In this document: positions 16,582 to 24,214 of the stretch, piece by piece
How positions within the stretch are numbered: position 1 is the stretch's first letter
How the letters are laid out: each line of letters begins with the position of its first letter
DNA from: Oscillospiraceae bacterium
GTDB taxonomy: Bacteria > Bacillota > Clostridia > Oscillospirales > Ruminococcaceae
NCBI GenBank assembly: GCA_009777635.1
Contig: WRLK01000003.1
Span: 32,061-96,060, forward strand
DNA length: 64,000 bases
Direction of reading: 5' to 3'
Translations under genes and position numbers: made by a program
Notes under the pieces: generated by a model
What the model saw: only the letters and a program-made list of their open reading frames with translations
Database searches by the model: none
Told to the model about the DNA's origin: nothing

Positions 16582-17586
16582 ATGAACATGACTCAATGGC
16601 TTTATGACATGAAAGAATCTAGCGTCAAAAAGGCGATGCCAATTTTATCGTTCCCGTCCGTCCAGCTCTTGGGTATCGGCGTTAAGGAGCTAATCTACAG
16701 CAGCGATTTGCAGGCTAAGGGCATGAAAGCAGTCGCCGACCGCGTTGACGCGGCCGCCGCCGTCAGCATGATGGACCTATCCGTTGAAGCCGACGCGTTC
16801 GGCTCCGAGATCCGCGTTTCGGACGACGAAGTGCCTACGGTAATCGGGCATATCATCGAAACGGAAGAGCAGGCCGACTCGCTTGAAATCCCCAAGGTGG
16901 GCGCGGGCCGCACCGGGCGCTACATCGAGGCGATCGAGAAAGCGTGCAAGCTGATTGCGGACAGGCCCGTGCTTTCCGGAGTCATCGGCCCGTTTTCCCT
17001 TGCCGGACGTATGCTCGACGTCTCGGAAGCTATGATTTATTGCTACGACGAGCCTGATATGGTCCACAAAATCCTTGAAAAGATAACAAAGTTTACAACC
17101 GATTACATAAACGCCTACAAAGCTGTCGGAGCAAACGGCGTAGTCATTGCGGAGCCGCTTGCGGGGCTGCTCTCCCCGGCGCTGAACGAGGAGTTTTCCG
17201 TTAAATATGTAAAGCAGGTCGTGGACGCCGTCCAATCGGACGACTTCACCGTTATCTACCACAACTGCGGCAACGGCACCCCGAAGCTGATAAACGAGAT
17301 ACTCACAATCGGCGCCGGCGCGTACCACTTCGGCAACGCAGTCGACATGAAAGAGATGCTTGACTTGGCGCCGTCCGATACTATCCTGATGGGGAATATC
17401 GATCCTTCCAGCCAGTTTAGGAACGGCACGCCGGAATCTATCCACACAGCGACGCTTGCGCTTCTCGAAAAATGCGGGGGGTACAAGAATTTTGTTCCGT
17501 CATCCGGCTGCGATATCCCGCCGATGTCAAGCTGGGATAATATTGACGCGTTCTTTAAGGCCGTAGCCGAGTATTATAACAGATAA
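16582..17586 (+). CDS. UroD/MtaA-family methyltransferase (second copy)
   Basis: A 334-residue UroD-superfamily protein with the methyltransferase-type zinc site: HxC in IYHNCGNGT and Cys in PSSGCDIPP. It is clearly diverged from the paralogue at 13344 (different N-terminus and barrel sequence), so the two are likely to do different steps, one demethylating the substrate and one passing the methyl on. First gene of an operon with the DUF2284 protein and the corrinoid reactivator; good AGGAGG ribosome site 12 bases ahead of the ATG. Confidence 0.83.
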   Translation: MNMTQWLYDMKESSVKKAMPILSFPSVQLLGIGVKELIYSSDLQAKGMKAVADRVDAAAAVSMMDLSVEADAFGSEIRVSDDEVPTVIGHIIETEEQADSLEIPKVGAGRTGRYIEAIEKACKLIADRPVLSGVIGPFSLAGRMLDVSEAMIYCYDEPDMVHKILEKITKFTTDYINAYKAVGANGVVIAEPLAGLLSPALNEEFSVKYVKQVVDAVQSDDFTVIYHNCGNGTPKLINEILTIGAGAYHFGNAVDMKEMLDLAPSDTILMGNIDPSSQFRNGTPESIHTATLALLEKCGGYKNFVPSSGCDIPPMSSWDNIDAFFKAVAEYYNR

Positions 17587-17600
17587 AGGCGTGAAATCGT

Positions 17601-18134
17601 TTGGAAAACCTCAAAGACCTCGCGTTATCTTTAGGCGCGAAAAACGCGGCCTTCGTGAAAGTTTCGGACTTAAGCTTCAGGCGGGAGTTCCGCGCGGCGT
17701 GTGAGCAAAATACTTGCGGCAAGTACAAAACATGCTGGATGTGCCCGCCCGACGTCGGCGATATCGACGAGATGATAGCCCGCGCGAAGGCTTATGAAAA
17801 CGCGCTGGTGTTCCAGACCGTCAATCAGCTTGAGGATTCGTTCGATATCGAGGGCATGGAAGCCGCCGCGAAAAAGCACACCACCCTTACGACGGCGATT
17901 TTAAAGGCGGTGCGTCCAAGGCTTCCCGGCGCGTTGATACTTGGAGCGGGGGCGTGTCATGTCTGTAAGGCTTGCGCGAGGCTTGAAGACAAGCCGTGCA
18001 TCAATCCTGAAAACGCCATCGCTTCGCTGGAAGCTTACGGGATTGCCGTATCGGAGCTTGCGGCGCTTTGCGGTATGAACTACATAAACGGTCCGAATAC
18101 CGTGACGTTTTTCGGGGGAGTTTTGTTTTCGTGA
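17601..18134 (+). CDS. DUF2284 metal-binding protein
   Basis: A 177-residue Cys-rich cytosolic protein; visible clusters are CGKYKTCWMCPPDVG (about 38-52) and GACHVCKACARL...KPCINPENA (about 115-137). The family is annotated as a predicted metal-binding protein and is often found with corrinoid methyltransferases; its role is unknown. The start is TTG at 17601 following AAGGCGTG. Its stop overlaps the GTG start of the next gene by 4 bp, indicating tight coupling with the corrinoid reactivator. Confidence 0.8.
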   Translation: MENLKDLALSLGAKNAAFVKVSDLSFRREFRAACEQNTCGKYKTCWMCPPDVGDIDEMIARAKAYENALVFQTVNQLEDSFDIEGMEAAAKKHTTLTTAILKAVRPRLPGALILGAGACHVCKACARLEDKPCINPENAIASLEAYGIAVSELAALCGMNYINGPNTVTFFGGVLFS

Positions 18135-19597
18135 AAAAGATTACGGTTACCTTGTTTCAAAACGGTAAAAGACGCGCGCTGAAAGCCGAACCCGGCGAAC
18201 TGCTGTCGAATGTATTACAAAAAAACGGGGTGCGCTCGCCCATGCCGTGCGGCGGCAAGGGTATATGCAAGGGCTGTGAAGCGCTGATAAATGGCGAGAA
18301 GAAACTCATTTGCGCAACGGCGCTTGAGGCCGATACGCAGGTTGTGCTTTCGGTTTCAGGGCTTCAAAATATTGCGGAGGGGAAAATCTTGCCGAAACGC
18401 GGGCCCGACCCCATGTATCAAAGCTTCGGGCTTGCCGTTGACGTCGGGACGACCACGCTTTGCGCGTCGCTTATAAGTCATAGCGGCGAAGCGGTAACCG
18501 TTACGGCGGAAAATCCGCAGACTGTCTTCGGCGCGGATGTAATAAGCCGCATTGAAAAAGCGCTGTACGGCGGGGGGGCGGCGCTTGCCGGTTATGTGCG
18601 TGAAGCGGTGTCCGGAATGGCGGATAAGCTTTGCCGCCTCAGCGGCATATCTCAAGACCGGATTGACGCCGCCGTTATCACGGGCAACACCGCCATGCTG
18701 TACCTGTTGACGGGGAGAAGCCCCGAAACGCTGTCGCGCGCTCCATTTGACGCGGACTGTCTGTTTGGGCAGTACATACCCGCGAAAGCGCTCGGATTTT
18801 CCTTTTCCGAGGGTGCACAAGTTTACCTGCCGCGCTGTGCGGCGGCCTTTGTCGGCGGCGACATCACAACGGCCGTCATAGCGTGCGGCATGTGCGGTCA
18901 GAACGGCTCCTCCCTGCTGATAGACGTCGGCACAAACGGCGAGATCGCATTATGGCACGAGGGAGAGCTCACCTGCTGTTCCACGGCGGCGGGGCCCGCG
19001 TTCGAGGGCGCCGGAATCACATGCGGCATGTACGGCGCAAGCGGCGCCATCGACCATGTATGGCATGAGGACGGCGTTATACGCGTCTCCACCATCGGCG
19101 GGGGGCATGCCTTGGGAATATGCGGCAGCGGTATCACGGATGCACTTTCCGTGATGCTTGAGCTCGGCGTCATCGATGAGACCGGCGCGTTTACGGGCGG
19201 CAGCGACAGCTTTCCGCTTCAGGACGGCATACACATAACCGCCGGGGATGTGCGTAAAATTCAGCTTGCGAAAGGCTCTGTCAGGGCAGGGCTCGAGACG
19301 CTGCTTGAAACCGCGGCAACGCCTAAAGCAATGATAAGGTCACTGTATATCGCGGGTGGCTTCGGAAGCTACTTAAACCTTGAAAACGCTTCGTCAATCG
19401 GGTTGATTCCGCGTGAGCTTTTGCCGTCCGCCAATGTAGCCGGCAATGCCGCGCACACGGGCGCCGTCATGCTTTTGCAGGATAAAGCGCTTGTTTCGTT
19501 TTCCGAAAAAATGGCGGCGGGATGTAAAGCGTTAGCGCTTGACGCAAACCCGGTTTTCACTGAAAATTATATAAATTATATGATGTTTGAGGAATAG
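18131..19597 (+). CDS. ASKHA-domain corrinoid activation protein (RACE/RamA-like)
   Basis: About 488 residues. An N-terminal [2Fe-2S] domain (Cys in MPCGGKGICKGCEA and again in LICATA) is followed by an ASKHA-type ATPase body (VDVGTTTLCASLI, later LIDVGTNGEIALW and AGGFGSYLNLENA). Proteins of this group use ATP and a low-potential electron to rescue inactive cob(II)alamin in corrinoid proteins. The start is GTG at 18131 behind GGGGGAG and overlaps the DUF2284 stop. Supplies the reactivation function for the corrinoid protein at 14438. Confidence 0.9.
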   Translation: MKKITVTLFQNGKRRALKAEPGELLSNVLQKNGVRSPMPCGGKGICKGCEALINGEKKLICATALEADTQVVLSVSGLQNIAEGKILPKRGPDPMYQSFGLAVDVGTTTLCASLISHSGEAVTVTAENPQTVFGADVISRIEKALYGGGAALAGYVREAVSGMADKLCRLSGISQDRIDAAVITGNTAMLYLLTGRSPETLSRAPFDADCLFGQYIPAKALGFSFSEGAQVYLPRCAAAFVGGDITTAVIACGMCGQNGSSLLIDVGTNGEIALWHEGELTCCSTAAGPAFEGAGITCGMYGASGAIDHVWHEDGVIRVSTIGGGHALGICGSGITDALSVMLELGVIDETGAFTGGSDSFPLQDGIHITAGDVRKIQLAKGSVRAGLETLLETAATPKAMIRSLYIAGGFGSYLNLENASSIGLIPRELLPSANVAGNAAHTGAVMLLQDKALVSFSEKMAAGCKALALDANPVFTENYINYMMFEE

Positions 19598-19631
19598 GAT
19601 AAGACGGAAAGGCATCGGTCGCATGCGCCCG

Positions 19632-20696
19632 CTAAATCTTCCGCAAGAACTCCGTCACGTCAAGGGCTTTGGGAGGGCACCCTTTGATGTAGCTGTCAAA
19701 ACCTGAGGTGCAGTTTCCACATCCTGTTTTGCCGCGCTTGCCTTTAAAGCCCTGACCGACGCAGATTTTTTCACGCGGCGTAATGCCGCTTGTTTTAAGC
19801 CCCTGAATCAGCGCGGAGTAACACGCGGAGCACGCGCCGTCTTCGATTATATCCTGTGCGAGACGCTTAGCGGCGCCGGTCGCGCGATGATCAAACATCG
19901 GCTTATTACCTGCATTGAGGCAGGTAATTTTTGTATCGTGGGAAAACGTCTCGCCCACACCGATTTGCCCGGCAATCTCAAGATACTCAATGTCTCCTGC
20001 CCGGTGGCCCAAAAGCCCTGCGCAATATGTATCCAGCAAAAGCGGGTCGGCTCCGCAGATAAGCATGTTTCTTGTCACCGGATTGCCGCCCTCCTCAAAG
20101 CTTAAGTCCCCGCAAATACCGTCAATCACGCAAAAGCCTGTCTTGATGGATTTGTTTAGCCACGCGATCGGGCCATGCAGCCCCATCGTGTGGAATCTTT
20201 GCTTTTCGCGGTCAGGAATGCAGCCCTTCAAATTTTTAAGGCAGCATGTCATCGTCGTCTGGCAATGGCCCTTCAGCACGGGTATATTGATCAGGAAATC
20301 GGTGGCAAGCGCCTTTTCGCAGACAGAAAAGTCATACTTTCCGCTTTTGACTTTCACGACGCGATCCTGTTTCAGGTCGATAAGCTCAACGCCGTACTCG
20401 TCGCGCAGCCGCTCATAGCCGCATGTTTTGTACACGCGCATAGTATTGTCGCCGATCCACGCGCTTTCGATTATTTCAATATCTTTTATCCCCAGCCGAC
20501 TTAAGTATATGATGATGCCCTCCGCTACCTCCGGGTGCGTGGTGGCGCCCTGTGACGGCGGCTTTGAAATCACCATGTTCGGCTTTAGCGACACTTTCAT
20601 TCCCGGCTTGACAAGCGATTTTAAGCTTGACGCCTCTAAAAGCTCGAGCGTTCCGTTTACGATATCCCCGGTGTAGTTTACCACGATCTGCGGCAT
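19632..20696 (-). CDS. DUF362 iron-sulfur family protein
   Basis: About 354 residues from the ATG at 20696, which lies 7 bp past the ppa stop with AGGGGAG upstream. The body matches DUF362 (VSLKPNMVISKPPSQGATTHPEV near residue 35, NIPVLKGHCQTTMTCCLKNLKG near 140; both split motifs). The C-terminal part is Cys-rich (GACSACYSALIQGL, then GKTGCGNCTSGFDSYIKGCPP), compatible with an iron-sulfur centre. Function unknown. Last gene of the operon that starts with the cupin gene. Confidence 0.8.
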   Translation of the reverse strand: MPQIVVNYTGDIVNGTLELLEASSLKSLVKPGMKVSLKPNMVISKPPSQGATTHPEVAEGIIIYLSRLGIKDIEIIESAWIGDNTMRVYKTCGYERLRDEYGVELIDLKQDRVVKVKSGKYDFSVCEKALATDFLINIPVLKGHCQTTMTCCLKNLKGCIPDREKQRFHTMGLHGPIAWLNKSIKTGFCVIDGICGDLSFEEGGNPVTRNMLICGADPLLLDTYCAGLLGHRAGDIEYLEIAGQIGVGETFSHDTKITCLNAGNKPMFDHRATGAAKRLAQDIIEDGACSACYSALIQGLKTSGITPREKICVGQGFKGKRGKTGCGNCTSGFDSYIKGCPPKALDVTEFLRKI

Positions 20697-20703
20697 TTTA
20701 GGA

Positions 20704-21249
20704 TCACTCCCCTTGGCTTTTCTGTTCGAATTTTTCCTTATACCGCTCAATCGTATGCTTTACAATTTCAATCGCCTCTTTATGTCCCCTTACTTCGTCC
20801 ACGGCGGTCTCTTTTTTCTCAAGCTCCTTGTAGATTTGGAAAAAGTGGCGCATTTCTGAGAAAATATGCGTCGGAAGCGCCTCGATGCTGCGGTAGACGT
20901 TATACGTCGGGTCCTCGAACGGGATGGCGATAATTTTCTCATCGTTCGCGCCGTTATCGAGCATAGTAATCACACCGATCGGATAAGCCCGCACCAGCGT
21001 CAGCGGCACAAGCGGCTCCGAGCACAGGACAAGGACGTCAAGCGGATCGCCGTCGTCGGCGAACGTCCTCGGGATAAAGCCGTAGCTTGCCGGATAATGC
21101 GTAGACGTATACAGGATACGGTCAAGGATAATCATGCCGGTTTCTTTGTCGAGCTCATACTTCACCTTGCTGCCTTTGCTGATTTCAATGGCAGCGATAA
21201 AGTCGTCGGGATTGATGCGGTCGTCGCGGATATCATGCCAAATATTCAA
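20704..21249 (-). CDS. ppa: Inorganic pyrophosphatase (family I)
   Basis: Hydrolyses pyrophosphate, pulling biosynthetic reactions forward; soluble Mg-dependent enzyme. The family signature [11 protein letters not shown] (two catalytic Asp and the metal-binding Asp) is near residue 67; [15 protein letters not shown] and [11 protein letters not shown] are also conserved. Length 181 is normal. The start codon is TTG at 21249 behind GGAGG, overlapping the thioesterase stop (TTGA). Confidence 0.93.
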   Translation of the reverse strand: MNIWHDIRDDRINPDDFIAAIEISKGSKVKYELDKETGMIILDRILYTSTHYPASYGFIPRTFADDGDPLDVLVLCSEPLVPLTLVRAYPIGVITMLDNGANDEKIIAIPFEDPTYNVYRSIEALPTHIFSEMRHFFQIYKELEKKETAVDEVRGHKEAIEIVKHTIERYKEKFEQKSQGE

Positions 21250-21683
21250 TTCACGTCCTCCTTTTTCGCCTTGATACCGTCAAAAATACGGTATAGCTCC
21301 GGCAATTCCTTTTTGAGTGATACGGGGCGTTTTTTAATACTGTGGTAACAACAATGCCCCGTTTCGCCCGTTGCTCTCAGCTCGCCGGTTTCACTGTCCG
21401 TTATTGTATATTTTAAGGTGATCCTCGTGGGCGTCAGGCTTGTGACGTCAAGGCCGACATTTACAAAATCGCCGAAACGGGTCATGGATTTGTATTCGCA
21501 AAAGACGCTTAAGACAGCAAAGTCAACGCCGCTGTCGGCGGCTTTCTTGCATCCGTACCCGAGCTGCTCCATGCAATCCACGCGGGCCTCCTCAAACCAG
21601 CGGATATAATTCGAGTGATGCACGATCCCCATCTGGTCGGTTTCGTAATACTGGACCTTATGCGTATACGGCCGGATAGTCAT
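21246..21683 (-). CDS. Acyl-CoA thioesterase, YbgC/4-hydroxybenzoyl-CoA type
   Basis: A 145-residue single hot-dog domain. The active-site stretch [21 protein letters not shown] (split: [15 protein letters not shown]) with the catalytic Asp is at residues 13-30. It hydrolyses acyl-CoA thioesters; acyl preference unknown. Lies 12 bp after the aldo/keto reductase and overlaps ppa. Confidence 0.88.
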   Translation of the reverse strand: MTIRPYTHKVQYYETDQMGIVHHSNYIRWFEEARVDCMEQLGYGCKKAADSGVDFAVLSVFCEYKSMTRFGDFVNVGLDVTSLTPTRITLKYTITDSETGELRATGETGHCCYHSIKKRPVSLKKELPELYRIFDGIKAKKEDVN

Positions 21684-21695
21684 AAGCGCGTCCCC

Positions 21696-22694
21696 TTAAT
21701 CCGAAACCGTTCTTATGATTTCGTCGATTTTATGAAGCTCTTCGCCGGAAAACTTAGCAAAACCCGCGGCCTTTGCGCAATCCTCGATTTGGCTTTTGCT
21801 TGACGCGCCGATTAGCGCAGACGTCACGGCACTGTGGCGTAGCGTCCAGCTAAGCGCCATCTGCGCCAATGTCTGACCGCGCTCTGAGGCTATGTCGCTT
21901 AGTTTTGAAAGCGCCGACAAAAGCGCGGGCGTAATCTGTCCCGAGCTTAGGAACGGGCTTCCCCCGGCGGCGCGGGAATCCTTTGGTATACCGCCAAGAT
22001 AGCGGTCGGTAAGCCGTCCGCCTGCAAGGGGCGAGAAGCAGATGACGCCGGCGCCGGCGCGTTCGCATACGTCAAGCAGGCCGTTTTCAGGCTCGCGGAA
22101 CAGCATGGAGTATTTCGGCTGGTGGATCAGGCAGGGAGTACCCAGCTCACGCAGGATTTTAAACGCTTCGGCGGCTTCATCCGGGCCGTAGTTTGAGATT
22201 CCGGCGTACAGCGCCTTGCCGGAGCGCACGATCCAGTCAAGCGCCGACATTGTTTCTATCAGGGGCGTATCGGGGTCGGGCCGGTGATGATAGAAGATAT
22301 CGAAATACGCAAGGCCGGTTCGCTTGAGTGACGCGTCGCAGCTTGCGATGAGATACTTCCGCGAGCCCCATTCGCCGTAAGGCCCCGGCCACATCAGGTA
22401 CCCCGCCTTGCTTGAGATAATCATCTCGTCGCGGTACGGCGCAAGGTCGCTGCGCATGATGCGCCCGAACATGATCTCGGCGCTTCCCGGCGGCGGGCCG
22501 TAGTTGTTTGCGATATCAAAGTGAGTGATCCCAAGGTCGAAAGCGGCAGTCAGCATATCGCGGGCGTTTTCTACGGTGGCGGCCTCTCCGAAATTATGCC
22601 ACAGCCCCAGTGAAATCTCAGGAATCTGAATCCCGCTGCGTCCGCAGCGGCGGTAAGTCATGGTATCGTAGCGGCTTTCGTTTGCGTTATACAT
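21696..22694 (-). CDS. Aldo/keto reductase (YghZ-like)
   Basis: A 332-residue NAD(P)H-dependent reductase. The catalytic tetrad is visible: Asp and Tyr in ITHFDIANNYGPP, Lys in MIISSKAGYLMWPG and His in FDIFYHHRPDPDTP. The MWPGPYGEWGSRKYL loop is typical of the AKR14 group (E. coli YghZ, L-glyceraldehyde 3-phosphate/methylglyoxal reductase). Start supported by AAAGGA eight bases upstream. Second to third gene of the cupin-tautomerase operon, which as a set looks like small-aldehyde or stress handling. Confidence 0.88.
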   Translation of the reverse strand: MYNANESRYDTMTYRRCGRSGIQIPEISLGLWHNFGEAATVENARDMLTAAFDLGITHFDIANNYGPPPGSAEIMFGRIMRSDLAPYRDEMIISSKAGYLMWPGPYGEWGSRKYLIASCDASLKRTGLAYFDIFYHHRPDPDTPLIETMSALDWIVRSGKALYAGISNYGPDEAAEAFKILRELGTPCLIHQPKYSMLFREPENGLLDVCERAGAGVICFSPLAGGRLTDRYLGGIPKDSRAAGGSPFLSSGQITPALLSALSKLSDIASERGQTLAQMALSWTLRHSAVTSALIGASSKSQIEDCAKAAGFAKFSGEELHKIDEIIRTVSD

Positions 22695-22712
22695 ATCCTG
22701 TGTCCTTTCGTA

Positions 22713-22949
22713 TCAGTTAAATGTTTTCGGGTCGGAGTATCCCGGCTTTACCAGAACATTGTCCCTGCCCTTGATGCATTCGTTGTACACGCCCTCCCAT
22801 TCGGGGAAGGAATATTCCTCGACGGAAACGGAGATATACTTTTCAGGCTTACCCATTGTCTTGTTGACGACTGCCGCGATTTGCTCGGCCGCCTCCTGCA
22901 ATTGCCTTTGACCGGGGCCGCTGATGGTCTTGATTACGATATGTGGCAT
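22713..22949 (-). CDS. 4-oxalocrotonate tautomerase-like protein
   Basis: A 78-residue protein that begins MPHIVIKTISGP; removal of Met leaves the catalytic N-terminal Pro of the tautomerase superfamily. Helix GQRQLQEAAEQIAAVV and the SVSVEEYSFPEW strand fit the family fold. The reaction (keto-enol tautomerisation of a dicarboxylate or a related activity) is not specified by sequence. Confidence 0.83.
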   Translation of the reverse strand: MPHIVIKTISGPGQRQLQEAAEQIAAVVNKTMGKPEKYISVSVEEYSFPEWEGVYNECIKGRDNVLVKPGYSDPKTFN

Positions 22950-22985
22950 AGTGATTCTCCTTTGTTTTTATTGTTCAGATAATGC

Positions 22986-23318
22986 TTATTTTGTGCCATA
23001 CCTATCTTTCTGATTGAAAAAAGTCATATCTGCATAGCCGGCAAATATCTTGCCTGAGTGTTTTACACCTTTTTCAATAAAGTATCTGTCGCCTTTCGCA
23101 TAAGTATTTGTTTCACCGTCAATGGTTAATTCAATCTTCCCTTCAAGCACAATGCCCCATTGACTTTCATGCGAATGTTCAGGCAAATCAATATCTTCGT
23201 AGAACTGCATAAAGATTATTTGGTGATTCTCCCCCTGAGAAAGATATGCCTCATAATTGGCAAAAGGCATATCGACTTCTGGGAGCTTTGTTATCGGCTC
23301 CGGAAATAAATTCGACAT
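22986..23318 (-). CDS. Cupin-domain protein
   Basis: A 110-residue single cupin barrel with the metal-binding motif DLPEHSHESQWGIVLEGK (two His, Glu position conserved) and the second motif GVKHSGKIF. Could be a small dioxygenase-like enzyme or a sugar/effector binding protein. First gene of an operon, with an AGGAGG ribosome site and a strong promoter at 23389-23417. Confidence 0.85.
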   Translation of the reverse strand: MSNLFPEPITKLPEVDMPFANYEAYLSQGENHQIIFMQFYEDIDLPEHSHESQWGIVLEGKIELTIDGETNTYAKGDRYFIEKGVKHSGKIFAGYADMTFFNQKDRYGTK

Positions 23319-23388
23319 CTGTTATCCTCCTTGTAACGTACAAAATATAAATTATCCCTGTTACCGTTATATCCCTGCCGACAATCAT

Positions 23389-23417
23389 ATTATACTGCAA
23401 AAAACATCCTGCTTCAA
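23389..23417 (-). promoter_or_regulatory. Promoter of the cupin-to-DUF362 operon
   Basis: Minus strand TTGAAG (23412-23417), 17-base spacer, TATAAT (23389-23394). Confidence 0.65.
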
Positions 23418-23430
23418 CCGGATTACACGT

Positions 23431-23466
23431 AAAACCCGCCGGGAATTTTCATTCCCGGCGGGTTTT
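23431..23466. terminator. Strong terminator after the wor operon
   Basis: Arms 23431-23445 and 23452-23466 (ACCCGCCGGGAA core) form a 15-bp stem with T runs on both sides. It ends the tungsten oxidoreductase operon, whose last stop is at 23474. Confidence 0.85.
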
Positions 23467-23473
23467 GTGCGAT

Positions 23474-24214
23474 TTACCACCCGTATGTCGAAGCCAAAAC
23501 GTCCGACATGGATTTTTGTTTGCACCGGTTACACAGCGCGGGGATTTCCGCCCCGGCCTTATCAGCCGCACGCTCAAGCTCCGCCAGTGTCCCGGTTAGA
23601 GCGCCGCATCCCCCGCATTTCTTAAGCGGGAACGATTTGCCCCATATGGTGCGGTTTATGCCGTCCTCTATGACTTCTACCGCTCCGGTTGGGCAGACCT
23701 CCGCACAGCTCTTACAGCCGGCGCATACGGCGGAGGGCTCGTCATACGGCGTCGACACGGCTTTCTCAACGCCACGGTTCACAGTCACAATTGCGCCGGT
23801 GCCAAGGCTTTGGCAGGCTTTTGCGCACAGCCCGCAGAGGATACACCTCTCTTTTGGTTTTTTAACAAAGCGCTCATACTCCGGCGCGTCATATACTTCG
23901 CAGAGACGGGCGACCTCGGCGCTTTCAGGCGCCGCCGCGCGCAGCAGCGACAGCACCATGCCCCTTTGGCGTATCACACGCTCGCTTTTTGTAAACACGG
24001 CGCACTCGCGCTCCACAGGATAAATGCAGGCGGCCACGATGTTTTTCCAGCCGCCCTGTTCGACCTCCACAATACATACGCGGCAGCAGCCTTGCCCCGG
24101 CAAGCCGCCGTGATGGCAAAGCGACGGGATTGTGACGCCGTTTCTCGCGGCAATATCCAGCAGGTACTCGCCCGCTTCACAAGCGCATGGTATACCGTCA
24201 ATCGTAACGGTCAT
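23474..24214 (-). CDS. Iron-sulfur electron-transfer subunit (NuoG/HydA N-terminal-like, 'A' subunit)
   Basis: About 246 residues. An N-terminal [2Fe-2S] domain (CHHGGLPGQGCCRVCIVEV) is followed by two [4Fe-4S] motifs (CILCGLCAKACQS and CAGCKSCAEVCP) and further Cys pairs near the end (CGGCGALTG, CNRCKQKS). It matches the front of NuoG/HydA/HndD but stops before any hydrogenase H-cluster domain, so it serves as electron conduit and not as a hydrogenase. The ATG at 24214 (AAAGGAGG upstream) overlaps the stop of the flavoprotein subunit by 4 bp. Its position in the operon fits the A subunit of a bifurcating-type aldehyde oxidoreductase complex. Confidence 0.85.
   Translation of the reverse strand: MTVTIDGIPCACEAGEYLLDIAARNGVTIPSLCHHGGLPGQGCCRVCIVEVEQGGWKNIVAACIYPVERECAVFTKSERVIRQRGMVLSLLRAAAPESAEVARLCEVYDAPEYERFVKKPKERCILCGLCAKACQSLGTGAIVTVNRGVEKAVSTPYDEPSAVCAGCKSCAEVCPTGAVEVIEDGINRTIWGKSFPLKKCGGCGALTGTLAELERAADKAGAEIPALCNRCKQKSMSDVLASTYGW

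Noticed and set aside
18068..18130. ATG start for the corrinoid reactivator inside DUF2284
   Set aside because: It would overlap 67 bp of the previous gene; GTG at 18131 has a good ribosome site and gives the usual KKITVTLF start.
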